Shown here: in pieces, positions 24,991 to 37,273 of the stretch
Numbering within the stretch: position 1 is the stretch's first letter
How the letters are laid out: every line of letters starts with the position of its first letter
NCBI GenBank assembly: GCA_037178625.1
Contig: CM074128.1
Location: 3,038,001-3,102,000, forward strand
DNA from: Skeletonema tropicum
Lineage: Eukaryota; Bacillariophyta; Thalassiosirophyceae; Thalassiosirales; Thalassiosiraceae
Reading direction: 5' to 3'
Length of the DNA: 64,000 nt
The notes under the pieces: generated by a model
The model's database searches: none
Seen by the model: only the letters and a program-made list of their open reading frames with translations
What the model was told of the DNA's origin: nothing
Made by a program: the position numbers and the translations under genes

Positions 24991-25611
24991 CTTGTCTGTC
25001 TTTTTGTTTTAAATGATACACTGCTAAATCTTATCTCTCTTAGATTGCTCGCTGTTGTTATTATTATGATTCCAAGTCCGAAGCGAAGAGTTCTATCGAC
25101 CTGCCGCGTAGGTACTTCTATGATTGCATTGGCTGCTCTGTTTGATTGATGAGATTTGGAAGCTGAAGGATCTTTGAAGAATGTTTCATTTTTAGATCTA
25201 ATCTTTTTAAGTAAGGATCTTTTCATCCTCGTGACTGCTTTCATTCACGAATCTATCTACTACTCCACGCTGACGATTTCTTCGCATACATAGGCCTTCA
25301 ATTTTAGGGGCCAAGGGCTTTGCCCCCGATATTGAGGTTTTCGATCTGAAGGTAAATCATATAATCGGCTAATAAAGTCCTGTTTAGCCCGGGAAATGGG
25401 GGGAATTATGGTTGGAGAGCCCTCTAAATTCGCAATGAAGGCCTGAGAAGTTCATCGCTGATCCTGCATGCATGCAATAGGAATGCTGCGGCTTGCATGC
25501 AAAAAAGTTGTCTTATGTATTCTTGCTCTTGCCCTTCTTGCCTTTGTCGTGGATGATCGGCTGATAAAGGAGGTAGGATGCCATAATATTTGTAAGCACC
25601 TCGGTTGGAAA
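24991..25611. other. Divergent region between CDC48 and P450
   Basis: 620 bp containing both promoters. A GC-rich imperfect hairpin (GGGGCCAAGGG CTTTGCCCCC) lies at 25307-25327. Short ORFs here are not supported. The P450 frame is open upstream to 25468, but that part is hydrophobic and unlike the mature protein. Confidence 0.5.
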
Positions 25612-27418
25612 ATGATGCTATCTCGTACAACTGTAAAGACTGTCATCGGTGGCAAACATCGTCTTCGTCGTCAGCATCTGATCCCGACTGCTTCCACCAC
25701 CCATCGATTCAAGTCATCAGGATGTCCAGTCACTGGTCCAGTTTTAAAGAAGATTCCTTCATTGCCATTCGTAGGCAGTATGATTCCCCAACATAGTGGT
25801 GTCCCTTTGTTCACGTTGCAGACGCAATATGAACGAAATAATGAATTGAGGAGGAAATTTGGAGAGTTTCTGCGTTTTGGCATACCATGGTTCGGAAATG
25901 GATTACATGGGCATATGTATGGAATATTTGATCCGAATGAAATGGCAAAGGTGGTCAGGTCGGAAGGGGCATATCCAAGTGGATTGGTAGAGAAAATATG
26001 GCAATGGCGCCGTGCCATGTTGGAAAGTGGTTCTGTACTGGTTTCGAAAAAAACTGATGGTGATGGAGAAAGCCATGATTATGGTCTATTTGGCAAAGGA
26101 GAAGTGTGGAAGCGTCATCGTACGTTTCTACAAACGGGAATGCTTGATCCTGTGGCTGCTCGTGGGTTCCTACCTGGAATAGTGTTGGCTGCAGAGAGTG
26201 CAAGCTCGGTAGCACCATTGCATGCACATGACGTGAATGAATATTTGAATTATACAGCATTCGATATGTTCTGTTCATTTATGTTTGGTAAGCAGGTAAG
26301 AGAGTGATTCAGTTTTGTAATGATTATTCTTTGCTCTTACATGATTACTGCATCTAGAGATAGATATAGGCTAACTTGCTCTTACTCTTATTTCCCTTTC
26401 TCTCTTTAGATGAATACAACAACAACAGCTGTATCTACCGATCCTGCTGTAAGAGGAGAGAACAAGGAGAATGAAGAATTCGTCACCGCTGCTCTGGGTG
26501 TCTTTGATAAGACAAATGAGATGAACCTGTTTCCATTAGAGTTTCTAATGGCAAAGTTCTTTCCTTGGTACAAAACAACGAAGTATCAAGCTTTTCAAGA
26601 TGATTGGGATACTGTGCGTGACATTGGATTGAAGAAGATTTATGATTTCATGGACCGATTTGAAAGGAATGAGCTCGATGAAATGGAGAAGGTATCATAT
26701 CTTGCTGGAGCCATCGAACGCCAAAGAGAATCAAACGATGTAACTCGTGATGAGCTGGCTGAGCTTTGTCTTATTGCATTGTTCGTTGGGGTCGACACGA
26801 CAAGCTCAGTCACGGCATGGAATCTTGTTCATCTTGCTCTCAACCCTGGGAGTCAAGAGAAATTATATGCGGAATTAGCAGAATCACTAAATGAAAAGGG
26901 CTCAAATGGAGGCACTAGAGTGAATGCTGATGTTATTGGGAAAAAGGTCTCGCCATATCTACATCTCTGCTTCCGAGAATCTCACCGTGTCACGCCCGCC
27001 TTTAGCGCAGCGATGTGGAAGGGTAATAGTCACAGAGAAGTTGAGATTCATGGCGAGACACTACCGCAGGGTTCAATGGTACAAATGGGTCCATGTCTCA
27101 TATGATGAGGAATATATTGACGAACCAAAACAATTTCGCCCTGAGAGGTGGGAAGCTGAGTCTGTTGCTTCGAGGAAAGGAACGAAGTCAGAAGTGTTGG
27201 ATCATCCATTCCTACGTGATCCCTTCAGTCAAGGCGCGAGAAGATGCCCAGGATCACGCGTGGCAACTAATGAAATTCATGCGATGATATCTCAGCTTGT
27301 GTTAGACTGGAAGATATCTGTTGCGGACGAAACTATCAATAGTTTAGACGACATTACGTATGATGCCAGCCCAATCAAACCAATCATACCAGAACTAAAG
27401 TTTGAAGCTCGAAAGTAA
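25612..27418 (+). CDS. Cytochrome P450, probably mitochondrial
   Basis: Heme-thiolate monooxygenase. Key motifs are the oxygen-binding helix FVGVDTTSS (AGxDTT class), the K-helix CFRESHR (ExxR), the PERF region FRPERW, and the heme-binding loop FSQGARRCPGSRVA with the ligand Cys. I prefer the Met at 25612 because MMLSRTTVKTVIGGKHRLRRQ is Arg/Lys/Ser/Thr-rich, without acidic residues, like a mitochondrial presequence; an upstream in-frame Met at 25468 would add a hydrophobic segment instead. One 114-bp phase-0 intron (26296-26409) separates the exons. One extra base near 27098 breaks the frame between VQMGPC and SYDEEYIDEPKQF. The overall pattern resembles the mitochondrial-clan CYP11/24/27 group, so a sterol or vitamin-D-like substrate is possible but unproven. 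Confidence 0.85.
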
Positions 27419-27639
27419 CACGTAAGTGTAACTAACTGTAAACAAAATCAACGTTAAATTGTATTTTTTGCCTATTGATGATATTACACACATAAGCAAA
27501 ACAAGAACAGCACAAAAAAAGATAACACAACTTCGTAGGTTGCCTGATTGATCCAATGGAATGGCAGAAACAAATAACAGATAATTGACCCCCGATCAAA
27601 CGATATCAAAAAATGACAGAAAAATCAATGACAAAACAT

Positions 27640-29300
27640 TGAAATACTTTAACAGACCAATGAAGACAATGAACAATTGCAACTATCGCCGTAGCTGATA
27701 TGAGAGGTCCAGTGTGTGCTGCTGGGCTGGCCAGCAGCACCACATTCTACCAAATCGTATCTATCGTCGTCAATACGAGCATGAGCCGCTTCTAGTGGCC
27801 CATTATACTTGGCAGTGATACGATACAACCTCATTAGCACTGCTCAGTCAGCTTGCGTTGTTATGGTATGCTACATTCTCGAAGCTGATCTGAGAGGTCC
27901 AGTGTGGCTGCAGCACATTCTACCAAATCGTATATATCGTCTTCACTGTGCGCATGAGCCGCTTCTAGTGGCCCATGCATTATACTCGGCGGTGGCACTG
28001 GAGAAGAACATTAGCACTGCTCAGACGTTTGGCGTGTGTAGAAGAGATGTAACAGACTCGTAGCTAGTCTGAGAGGTCCAGTGTGGGCTGGCCAGCAGCA
28101 CCACATTTCTACCAAATCGTATCTATCGTCGTCAGTATGCGCATGAACCGCTCCTAGTGACCCATTATATTCGGCGGTGACAGTATGCAAGCACATTAGG
28201 CACTGCTCAGACGTCTAGCGTGCGTAGAAGCGATGCTGCAGTTTCGTGGCTGATCTGAGAGGTCCAGTGTGGGCTGGCCAGCAGCACCACATTCTACCAA
28301 ATCGTATCTATCGTCGTCAATATGCGCATGAGCCACTTCTATTGGCTCATTACACTTGCCGGTAATAGTACGCAAACACATCAGCACTGCTCAGACGGCT
28401 AGGTGCGTAAAAGCCATGCTACAGTCTCGAAGCTGATCTGAGCGGTCCAGTGTGGGCTGCCCAGCAGTGCTACATTCTACCAAATGGTATCTAACGTCGT
28501 CACTATGCGCACGAGCCGCTTCTAGTGACAAATTGTACTCGGCGGTGACAGTACGCAAGCTCATTAGCACTGCTCAGACGGCTGGCGTGCGTAGAAGCGA
28601 TGCTACAGTCTCGTAGCTGATCTGAGTGGTCCAGTGTAGGCTGGCCAGCAGCGCCAAATCCTACTAAATTGTACCTATCGTCGTCACTATGTGCATGAAC
28701 CGCTTCTAGTGGCTCATTACACTTGCCGGTAATAGTACGCAAGCACATAAGCACTGCTCAGACGGCGGGAGTGCAAAAAAGCGATGTAACAGACTCGTAG
28801 CTGATATGAGAGATCCAGTGTGGGCTGCCCAGCAAGAGCACATCCTACCAAATGGCATCTAACGCCATCAGTATAGCAATGTGCCGCTTCTAGTGTCCTA
28901 TTATACTAGACGTTGATACAACAAAAGCACTTCAACACAGCTAAGTCGACTGGCTTTCGTAGAAGCGATGCTGCAGTTTCGTGGCTGATCTGAGAGGTCC
29001 AGTGTGGGCTGGCCAGCAGCACCACATTCTACCAAATCGTACCTATCGTCGTCAGTATGCGCATGAGCCACTTCTAGTGGCCTATTATACTCGGCGGTGT
29101 CAGTATGCAGGCACATCCGGACTGCTCAGACGTCTAGCGTGCGTAGAAGTGATGCTACAGACTCGTAGCTGATATGAGAGGTCCAGTGTGGGCTGGCCAG
29201 CAGCACCACATTCTACCAAATCGTAGCCAATGTCGTCACTATGCGCATGAGCCGCTTCTAGTGGCCCATTGTAGCTGGTGGTCACACCAACGCAGCTCAT
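27640..29300. repeat. Tandem satellite, nine copies of a ~184-bp monomer
   Basis: The core word GAGAGGTCCAGTGTG (or a close variant) recurs at 27702, 27892, 28071, 28257, 28440, 28624, 28808, 28992 and 29176, all in the same orientation. Spacings are 190, 179, 186, 183, 184, 184, 184 and 184. Other recurring blocks are GGCTGGCCAGCAG (containing the palindrome CTGGCCAG), TACCAAATCGTATCTATCGTC, GAGCCGCTTCTAGTGGCCC and GCACTGCTCAGACG. Copies differ by substitutions and small indels and the first two are the most diverged. The monomer length is not a multiple of three and no reading frame is preserved, so the ORFs seen inside are by-products. Confidence 0.93.
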
Positions 29301-29540
29301 TTTTGTTTTTAATGAGCCTGTTAGTTTCCATTGTTGGTTGGTTCATTTTGTAACGATATATGCTGTTCTTAGACATAATTGTGAAATACTTCTGATTGTT
29401 TTTCTTGTTGTTGTTTTTTTCAGTTGATGTCGAAATCGCGTAAAATTCATTCATAGTGTCTATAGAATTTGCATATTACTTATCTATTCATTTATTGTTC
29501 CATGTATTCACTGTATTTTTCCTCATTTATATTCGTCAAC

Positions 29541-31438
29541 TTATAATTGCGGGTTTTCCTTTCTGTTGGGCTTTGCATTACGAGTTGGGCTCTGCTGTGT
29601 TGATATCGAGAGATTGCACCACGAACGCACTCTTCTTTCTTCTTCCTTTTCCATACAAGCCATAGCAACTCCTAATGCTATATCTTCATCTGACAGTCTT
29701 GCTCGATTGAGTATTTGATCCAACCAAGACGGATGGCTGGTTGTGAATGGGTATAAACTCGATTGTCTCAATTCATTCTTGTTACGATCCAATGTCATAC
29801 GGATATGAGTAATACGTCTCCCAAATCCCATACCGATAACTTCTTCTGATTTCAACTCGTCAACAGAGATCATCTCCAACAGTGATCGAAGTGAGATTTG
29901 TACTGGACGGTATGGCGATTTAAAGCGGTTGTCTGCTTCTGTCTTATCCTCACTACTTTCCTCACCTTCATTCTCGACTTTAGCCCAGCATATCTCTCCG
30001 CCAACCGTAACAGCATGCTCCTCTAAATAAATCCATTGATGGACTGAGGTTTTCCTTCCTTCACATCCATGCCGAAACCTCACTAAAAACATTGTTGTTA
30101 CAATCGTTCCGTCGACTAACTTATTCATATCAGGCTCTGGGAACGATGCATCGGAAGGAGAGGGCTTCGTTTCGGAAAGATGCCGATCAACTTCAAACGG
30201 GGCATTCAATTTGTAATCTATAATTCGACCAGAATGATAGGAATTTTCGATTGGGTTGAACAGGCGAATGGGCATGCCAACGAGATATGATGGATCCAAC
30301 TTGAACTTGTTCTTTTGACGCTTTTCTCGTCTCATATCCTCATTACGCTGTTGCTGAACTTCTTTCGACAAATAACCAAGGACTCTGGACATAGCCTCCA
30401 ATTGTACCTCCGATGCATTCCAATAATTGATTTTATGTTGTTCCCCACAACTGTCTTTCATTAGATGCCACAGGAATGATTGTCCAGTACGCGAATCAAC
30501 GCTTTCATCAGCCCTCGCAAGTCTCTCTTGACCTTTCTTCTTTGTGCAATTCCCTAAATATTCAGCGTAAAAGTTCTTTTTCATTGCATGAAACGATTCA
30601 AAGTAAAGCATTAAATAGCGTGACGTCCCTTCCACATCACAACTTGGACAAATGAATGACTGATGTTGTAACGGCCAATCTCGCACAAGAGGTTTATGCT
30701 TCTCGGCTAAATAACTCGCAGTATCTGATACCTGACACCACCATGGCATTTTATCTTTCCCTCCGTTTGACAACGTCTGTTCACCATTAGCAATGACAGC
30801 ATGATTGTATACTTCACAACCAACGGGTATCCCAGTGCATGCCAGCTAGAATATACAATCATAAAAGTGCAATAGTAAAGAGTATTAGCGTGAAGCCTAC
30901 GAGACAGAGTACAATTTTTTCAGCAGAGCGCACTCACATGAAATTTGGGAGCAGAGCAACCCTTAATGGCGCAAGTGACTACGGCTACTGTGTTATCGGG
31001 CTCTGCCATCTCATGATCACCATCTTGACAATTTTGAACTAGAGGAGGAGATCTCACGTCCCCAAGACATTTTGGACACATCCCTTTTTTATCAACTTTG
31101 TGAGATTTCCCCGCTGAAGTCGCTTTGCTCACAATAGATGTATCAGCAGAATCTATGGTGAAACTAGCTCGCTTTCTGTTGCTCGACTTCGTGTAATCAT
31201 CACCACCGCTGCCGTTTTTTTGTGTCGAAGAAGCTGCTGATGAATTAGACGAAGAAGAAATGACTGGAATGCACGTTAGCGGGGCATCAGGTGGAGGCTT
31301 CCTCTTCCTTCCCCGTTTGCCTAGAGGCAGGTTATTGACAAGTTTGTAGTGAGCAATGCAATAACCATCACATTTGGATTGTGTCTGCTTGGTGCACCTT
31401 ATGTAACTGCACAACGCAGCAGCGCTAGTTTTCCCCAT
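29541..31438 (-). CDS. PHD-finger-like nuclear protein with N-terminal Cys/His zinc motif
   Basis: Exon 1 (31438-30938) and exon 2 (30845-29541) are joined by a 92-bp intron. The N-terminus has a compact Cys/His motif (CSYIRCTKQTQSKCDGYCIAH) like the small zinc modules found in many stramenopile proteins. A basic KRGRKRKPPP patch suggests nuclear entry. A PHD-like Cys4-His-Cys3 series follows: CPKC, then C...CAIKGC, FHLAC and, much later, FICPSC, so the spacing is longer than usual. The rest includes a coiled, basic stretch (EVQQQRNEDMRREKRQKNKF), a possible small barrel (VGMPIRLFNPIENSYHSGRIIDY) and an unrecognised C-terminus. No frame breaks were seen in either exon. The probable role is chromatin-associated; substrate and partners are unknown. 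Confidence 0.6.
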
Positions 31439-32267
31439 CCCCAGGCAGATAGGAGAGAGGAACCCGGATATTAGATATTATTCTCCTTCAGCAATGATCA
31501 GGCCCAAAGAGTAATTGACAGAACTGGTACCGCAAATCGCTCATGATCGGCATCATTTGAGATCATTTGCCATGCCAATGCCACTACAGATTACTGATGT
31601 ACTATCTCCCGTCCCGCCATGTTCAAAAAAAGTGTTCAGCTGCCGCGAGCTGGCGGTCTCCCGGTCTGGAACTACTATATAGCTTGCAACAAAACTGTGA
31701 ATGATGGATTCTCAAGCTAAGTTTATTTGGAGTGTCTACACAACATAAGTATTATCGATGTGTTCCGTTCATGTAGTTTACAATGTCAATTATTTTAGAC
31801 AGCATTCCTTTGTAATAAGACACAGATCGAAGATCAAGCAACTCTACGTACTTTTCTATTCTGAGTTGTCTCGTCCTTGATAATCGACACTTGTGCGGTG
31901 GTGCCAAGGCTTACACCAGACAAAGATTTGTCTTCTATCCTGCCTTGAAATAGTACATGGATATTAATGTTTCAGCAGCAGCACAAGGGATGCCGAGTGC
32001 CGAGCATGTCAAACTAAAGAGACGTCACATCGTTTCTTGAGTAGTAGCGGCAAAATTCAAGTTCTAGCTACGATGTGGCATATATCCCATCCTCTATAAC
32101 TGGTTGATAATAATACATAATGCGAGGGATACATTGGACGACTCTTGCCTTCATTGTACTGTGATTTGTTCAAAAGTGAGCCTGAAGGTATAAAAACAGG
32201 GGAAGGATGAGTTGTTAGTCTATGCAAAACATTTACATTCACAAGAACTTAATGCAAACGCGAAATC
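31439..32267. other. Intergenic region, possible extra exon
   Basis: About 830 bp. An open stretch on the minus strand at 32242-32057 could be a downstream exon of the small plastid protein, using an acceptor near 32256 (TTGCATAG), but it has no conserved content. Otherwise nothing was supported. Confidence 0.4.
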
Positions 32268-32769
32268 CTAGCAATAGAAAGAGTAGACATCGTAACACTT
32301 TCTTACCTGCAAAGTTGGTAGGTAGTTGAATATCCAGCTAATCAGCCATCCAAAAAGGAAAGCTCCACTGAACTGGACCCAGGTCTCAATGCCCAAATCA
32401 TTACCCCGAGCCATAGGCGATCCTTCGCATCTCCACGTATTGTGCGCTGCGTTCAGGATCTTCTAGAAAATAATTCACCTCCTTGGTGGCGTAGTCCTCC
32501 GAATGTCCGAGTTTTATGTATTTCTGGATCAGCTCGCTACGGATGGTTTCAAGCTCAGCTTGTTCTTTCATAGACTTATTGCCTATGGGCTTTGTTGGTC
32601 TACTTCCAAGCGAACTGCTGTTACCCACCGTTGCGGATGCAAGAGATGATCGATGTAGGGCTGGACCAGTTCTGTATCTTAGTGGCGACGAGAATGCACA
32701 AACGTCGACACAAAAGGAGCATGCAACCACGACAAGGCCGTAGAAGATAGAAGAAGTTGTTGTTTTCAT
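32268..32769 (-). CDS. Small plastid-targeted single-TM protein
   Basis: The N-terminus MKTTTSSIFYGLVVVACSFC with VCAFSSPLRYRTG right after it is a signal peptide plus an ASAFAP-like motif, so import into the complex plastid is likely. The mature part is a charged helical domain (MKEQAELETIRSELIQKY, then DYATKEVNYFLEDPERSAQY). Removing one base near 32412 continues into GIETWVQFSGAFLFGWLISWIF, one hydrophobic helix. A possible intron donor (GTAAGA) follows at about 32306; without splicing the frame stops at 32268. The short length, one TM and plastid leader suggest a thylakoid or envelope accessory protein. The family is not recognised. Confidence 0.6.
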
Positions 32770-33390
32770 CGTGGTAAAGAAGGAAGACGGACGGGATAAC
32801 TGATGTAGGAGGTGGTGACTATAAATTATGCTGTACTACTGTGCGAATGCAGGAGCAATTATTCTGGCAGCATTGCGTTGGTCACTATCGCCATCTTGTT
32901 TGTGCAGTTGTGAAAACAGCCGGCGTGTTGATTGGTGTGGGAGAGACATCTGCAGAATTTAGAACGTCAGATTAATAGTACTGAAAAATCTAATTACCAC
33001 AATGGCTTTTTATGAGACTAATTAGGTAATTCATAATTTCATTGACAAAGTGATAAGTATAACAAATTATGAAATTAACTCAAGGCTTTATGACGGTTTG
33101 CGTGGTTGGCACTTGGACGGACTTTTTCTCGTGGCTTGGCCGACAAAAATGTCGCGAACACGTAAGTACAGTCCTTGGTTAGCCTGAGATTTGAGGACTT
33201 ATCCCCCCTGTCAGTATGTATAATTATCTAGAGTAAATGAATGAGGGGGTATAAATATTACAAGTGGGGGAAAGCAAATTGGGGGGATTACTTCGTAGAA
33301 TTGGACTTCTGTCATACGCCAGTTTGTAGGTATGTACTGCTCCTTACTTATCTACATAATCACCAGCGAGCCTGAACCGCTTCGTTTACC
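32770..33390. other. Intergenic region
   Basis: 620 bp, AT-rich around 32990-33080 with imperfect inverted words (TTCATAATTTCA / AAATTATGAAATT). No supported ORF or RNA gene. Confidence 0.45.
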
Positions 33391-36300
33391 TCACCTCCAA
33401 TGTACCACAGATGCTATGTCTCTATTGTCATCATCAGAAAAGGATATTGCAAGTGACGACGGCATCATTTCTGTCACCGCTACGGCTTGTTCATTAGCAG
33501 GAGCAATCAAAGGATTTTCATCTTCTTTTTGTTCTGGGCTCCAACTTTTATGTTGAAGCATCTCATTGGTGAATTCAGAGTTGGGCATCGACAACAAAGA
33601 TCCATATTCAGTTGCATTGATCCCCACTGAGTGTAGAAGTTGAAACAATCTGAACTCTAGGTTTGATTGTTTGATCTAACTGATTGCTTCAGAATAGATG
33701 GATGTTTCCATATTGCGTCTCTCAATTTCTTCCTCGAACCTCCGAACACATTTGGTAAAAGATACTCGATCGTTGCCTGTACACGCCTCTGTGATCGCTT
33801 ACTAACGAGGACTTTTCTCAGCAAATGACCAGCTTGCTTCTCGCTGAGCTCAAACTCTCTACAAAAATAGCATTTCAAGCAAAATTCTTCAGCTTGTTTC
33901 TGCGACAATAGCGCAATGGAGAATATATCAACAGGGTCGCATCCTCGTTCTAACAGCAGCTCCATCCTTGGCTTGATTCGTTTTGATAAAGAAAGAGAGA
34001 GAATCTTTGGCTTCAGCGAGAATTGCTCGTTTCAAGTACTTCCAATGAGTCTACTTGAGTTGATAAGTAGCGCCAATTTGTCGTTGTATCTCGCCGGAGC
34101 TGTATCGTGGGTAATATAAGGTCAATTTCAGCCTCCTGTCAAGTTAAGCTCAATCTTGAGCTGTTCCATCTGGTTGATATTGTTCGTACCCCAAAGGCTT
34201 AGTATTGGACAAAGGAAAGCCTTTTCTAACCAGCAATTCCAGTTCTACCAACGACTTATCGAACAGTAGAGGCTTTGCGCGAGCATGAGATAGTATATCT
34301 TCCTTTTTCCACGCATGACAACAATAATTCTAGCTTTGGCTTGAGAAACATCTGAGGATGTCGCATCCCAAGCATCCTGCTGCGGGAGAATGATGTATTC
34401 TGCATCATCAGTTTGAGAAACCAAACTCTAAAAGTGTATCCTTGGTCTCCTCTTCATAGATGAGTTTTGCCTCGCTACTTCTCGAGAGCTGCAAAGCGAG
34501 TTATATTTCGGAGCTTCGCAACGGTATGCGATAAAAGCTTTGGCTTGGTAAGAATTGCGATGTCGATACTAACACCGACATCTCTCGTCATGAGATAGTC
34601 GAGTTTCGCGGCCAAATCAATGGGAAAGTTCTTTCTGAACTGTCGAGAAACGACAAAATCCGATTCCTTCCGAGTAAAGTTTAGCTTCTTGTGCAGTAAC
34701 ATCTTCGCGTCGCACAAGGATAGTTGATATTCAAACTCTTCTTCGGACATCATCAACGTTGTCATCTCATCAAAGCCCCAGCATTGCTCACCTCTGCGAC
34801 ACAAAGATTCACGTAGCCTCATTCTCTCTCTCAAGTCTTGTGTAGACAACAAAAGGTGCGGGTTGTCAAGTGCAATCGTTTTGATGCTCTCCACGTTACC
34901 ACCTGATAGACTGAGTAAAAATTGGACAGCGTCTTTCAAATTTGCGTCTGAGATGGACACGCCTGCAACTCGTTGCAAAAACGAGTCCAAATGGTCTTGG
35001 TTCAAGTGCACAGACGATGTCCTCAAGAAGTCGATTGTTTCAGCATACATATTTTTCAGGGTCCAAGCATGAAATTCTTCATCTGATATGAGAAATAATT
35101 CTTTCACTCTTTGCAAATCTTTGATTTCCGCTGCCTTAATCTGCTGCATACGAGGCTCCCATCCTTGCTTTATTGAAGACTGCAAGAGGGACGGTCGCTG
35201 CATCAATATTGCTTTGGTGACATTAGTTGCGTTCTGGAGCTCTGAGTTGATATACATTACTTTTCTTTCAAATAATTTGTTTGATCGAACGTACTTCAAA
35301 CCAGGCATTGTTGAGAGAAGCGTGCGCAGTTCTGTTTTGTTCAAACCCAAGAGCTCCTGTAGATATGTCAGTTTGCTTCTTGATGTACTTTGTAAGTTCT
35401 TTTGAACATCAACCAGCCGTTGCTTCCGAAGCTGAGAAGATGCAAGCCAATCCTGGAATTTGTCTTCTGCCATAGAAATACCAACAGTAATTTTATCAGC
35501 GGGCAACCCAGCAGATATTACCTTCTCCATGCGTGGTCGAATTCGATTCTCCAGTGAGTATCCAAGAAGTGTTGGTTGTTTTAGCACCATTCTTTTCACT
35601 ACATCGCCAGTATGATTTGTGTCATTTGCTACCTTCTCTAAATACTCTAACTTGGGAAGTAAATTGTTCTGAATGCCTAGATTCATCAGGGTTGGCATTT
35701 TTGATAGAACCAGACCCAATTCCTGCCGTGTCAACCGAGAGTCGAGTTTGTAGCAAATCCTAATTTCTGTTGTAGGTTTCCTTCTGTGTTCAGTCCAACA
35801 ATCTGAGGAGCTTGGAATATGACTCGTTTGACTTGCGCTGCATCCAAGCCAAGCTCAAACCTCAAAAACCCAGTGACATGCTTTATTTTGAAAAGTGAGT
35901 AGCTAAACAGCCTCGGAAATCTGGTAACGATAGGAGCCAAATTCTGTTGCGCTAAATCGCAAGTCAGAAATGTAGTAGTCAGCTATTGGTTTCAAGTGAT
36001 TATCAAGATTGTAGTCCATGACTTGCGGGAAAGACAGTAGCACCTTCCGCACATTATCCGGTTCAATGTGTAGCCGAAGGATAAAGAAAAAGACTATCTT
36101 CTCTCGCAGGTTCTCGTCCACAGAATACATCAACAGCTTCGGATTCTTTTCATATAATCTTTGCAGCTCTTCCAATGAAAATTCAATCTCATTATGTAAA
36201 AACTGAAAATCGAGGCTCCAAACCTGTATCTACTGCAGATAATAAGAGCTTGGGTGTACCAACTAACAAGTTTCTAACTCTATCCATTCCCTCAAAGTAA

Positions 36301-36971
36301 TTGTGATCACCAACATACCCCTAGAGTGTTCACAAAGAAAGACAACTTTCTGGATAGATTTGCAAGCGAGTACCCTAGAATAGATGGTGAGTCCAGCACC
36401 AGACTTCTCAGCTCACTTTTGCTCAAATCCAATGCTCTGACCAAGAAGATAATTGTTGAACCCAAATTTCGTTCTGCTGAATAGTGCAATATCGCTGGTT
36501 GCTTAGCCAAAATTACCCTGACATCCTCATCTGACAAATTCATTGTGCGTCGTAGGAGCGACACTTTCTTTTCGAGATTGCGAGGCGTCACTGGAAGAGA
36601 ATCTAGTTAATTAAATGAACGTGCTGCCAACAAATCAATTGATAGACGAGAGCAAACTACTCACTGCCTAAAACACTACCCGCTTCCAATGTTATCTTCC
36701 ACATGGTTTCCTCTGACAGCCCAAGAGTGTTCTGTAAATAATAATATGCAATATCGGGAACTAAGCTTTGAGTAAAATTCAGACCGATAGTTGGGAGAGT
36801 ATCCGTGGGATAAATACGGTCGCTATCGTCGTACAAATCCGATGCAGCGTGATGCATGGAAGTTTCCCGCCGACATCGGCCTTTCCATCGATTGAGATTG
36901 CTGCCAACAAAAGCAAACCCGCTACACAAAACACCACAGAGATAGAAAAAGAGGAATGCCCGCCACAACAT
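33391..36971 (-). CDS. Plastid-targeted mTERF-family protein
   Basis: A long protein made of repeated ~30-residue helical mTERF motifs with the usual proline-containing core, for example VILAKQPAILHYSAERNL, VLLSFPQVMDYNLDNHL, VLKQPTLLGYSLENRIRPR and ILMQRPSLLQSS. Such repeats bind organellar nucleic acid and act in transcription termination or RNA maturation. The start MLWRAFLFFYLCGVLCSGFAFVG combines a signal peptide with an ASAFAP-like SGFAF, so a plastid destination is likely. Exon 1 ends at a 74-bp intron (36664-36591). Downstream, the repeats run through several frames down to GINATEYGSLL and a stop near 33391. One break (near 35735) fits one missing base rather than one extra. The protein is unusually long for the family. 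Confidence 0.75.
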
Positions 36972-37273
36972 TGATGCGACGTCTTAATATTGTTATGAAT
37001 GGCGGCATGCATGCAACGAAAGCAACGGTGTTGCGATAGGTTGCGATGATGATTGCTGTGCGTGTGCTGTGAGCTGTGAGCTGTGAATGTTGGTAATACC
37101 GTGATGGGGAAAGAGGTAGGTGAGAATGTAAGGACAAAGAGTAGGTAGGGACGCCAGCTCCTCCGAACTCGCTTTAGGCATCCTATCATCCTCTCCACCT
37201 CTCTCTCCAGAGGATGTTCACTCATCTTATGCAAGCTACGCATATACTTTTATGAAAGTTACCTTTAGAAATA
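36972..37273. other. Intergenic spacer
   Basis: 302 bp between the mTERF start and the 3' end of the upstream gene, both on the minus strand. It includes an AGCTGTGAGCTGTGA short direct repeat near 37067-37086. No gene was seen. Confidence 0.5.

Noticed and set aside
27640..29300. Small ORFs on both strands inside the satellite
   Set aside because: They recur because the DNA repeats; the 184-bp period is not a multiple of three and the frames are not maintained between copies.
32057..32242. Second exon of the small plastid protein
   Set aside because: A plausible acceptor exists but the peptide shows no conserved feature, so it was not included in the gene model.
36779..37243. Minus-strand ORF covering the mTERF start
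   Set aside because: It overlaps the mTERF signal peptide in another frame and is His/Ser-rich noise from the 5' region.
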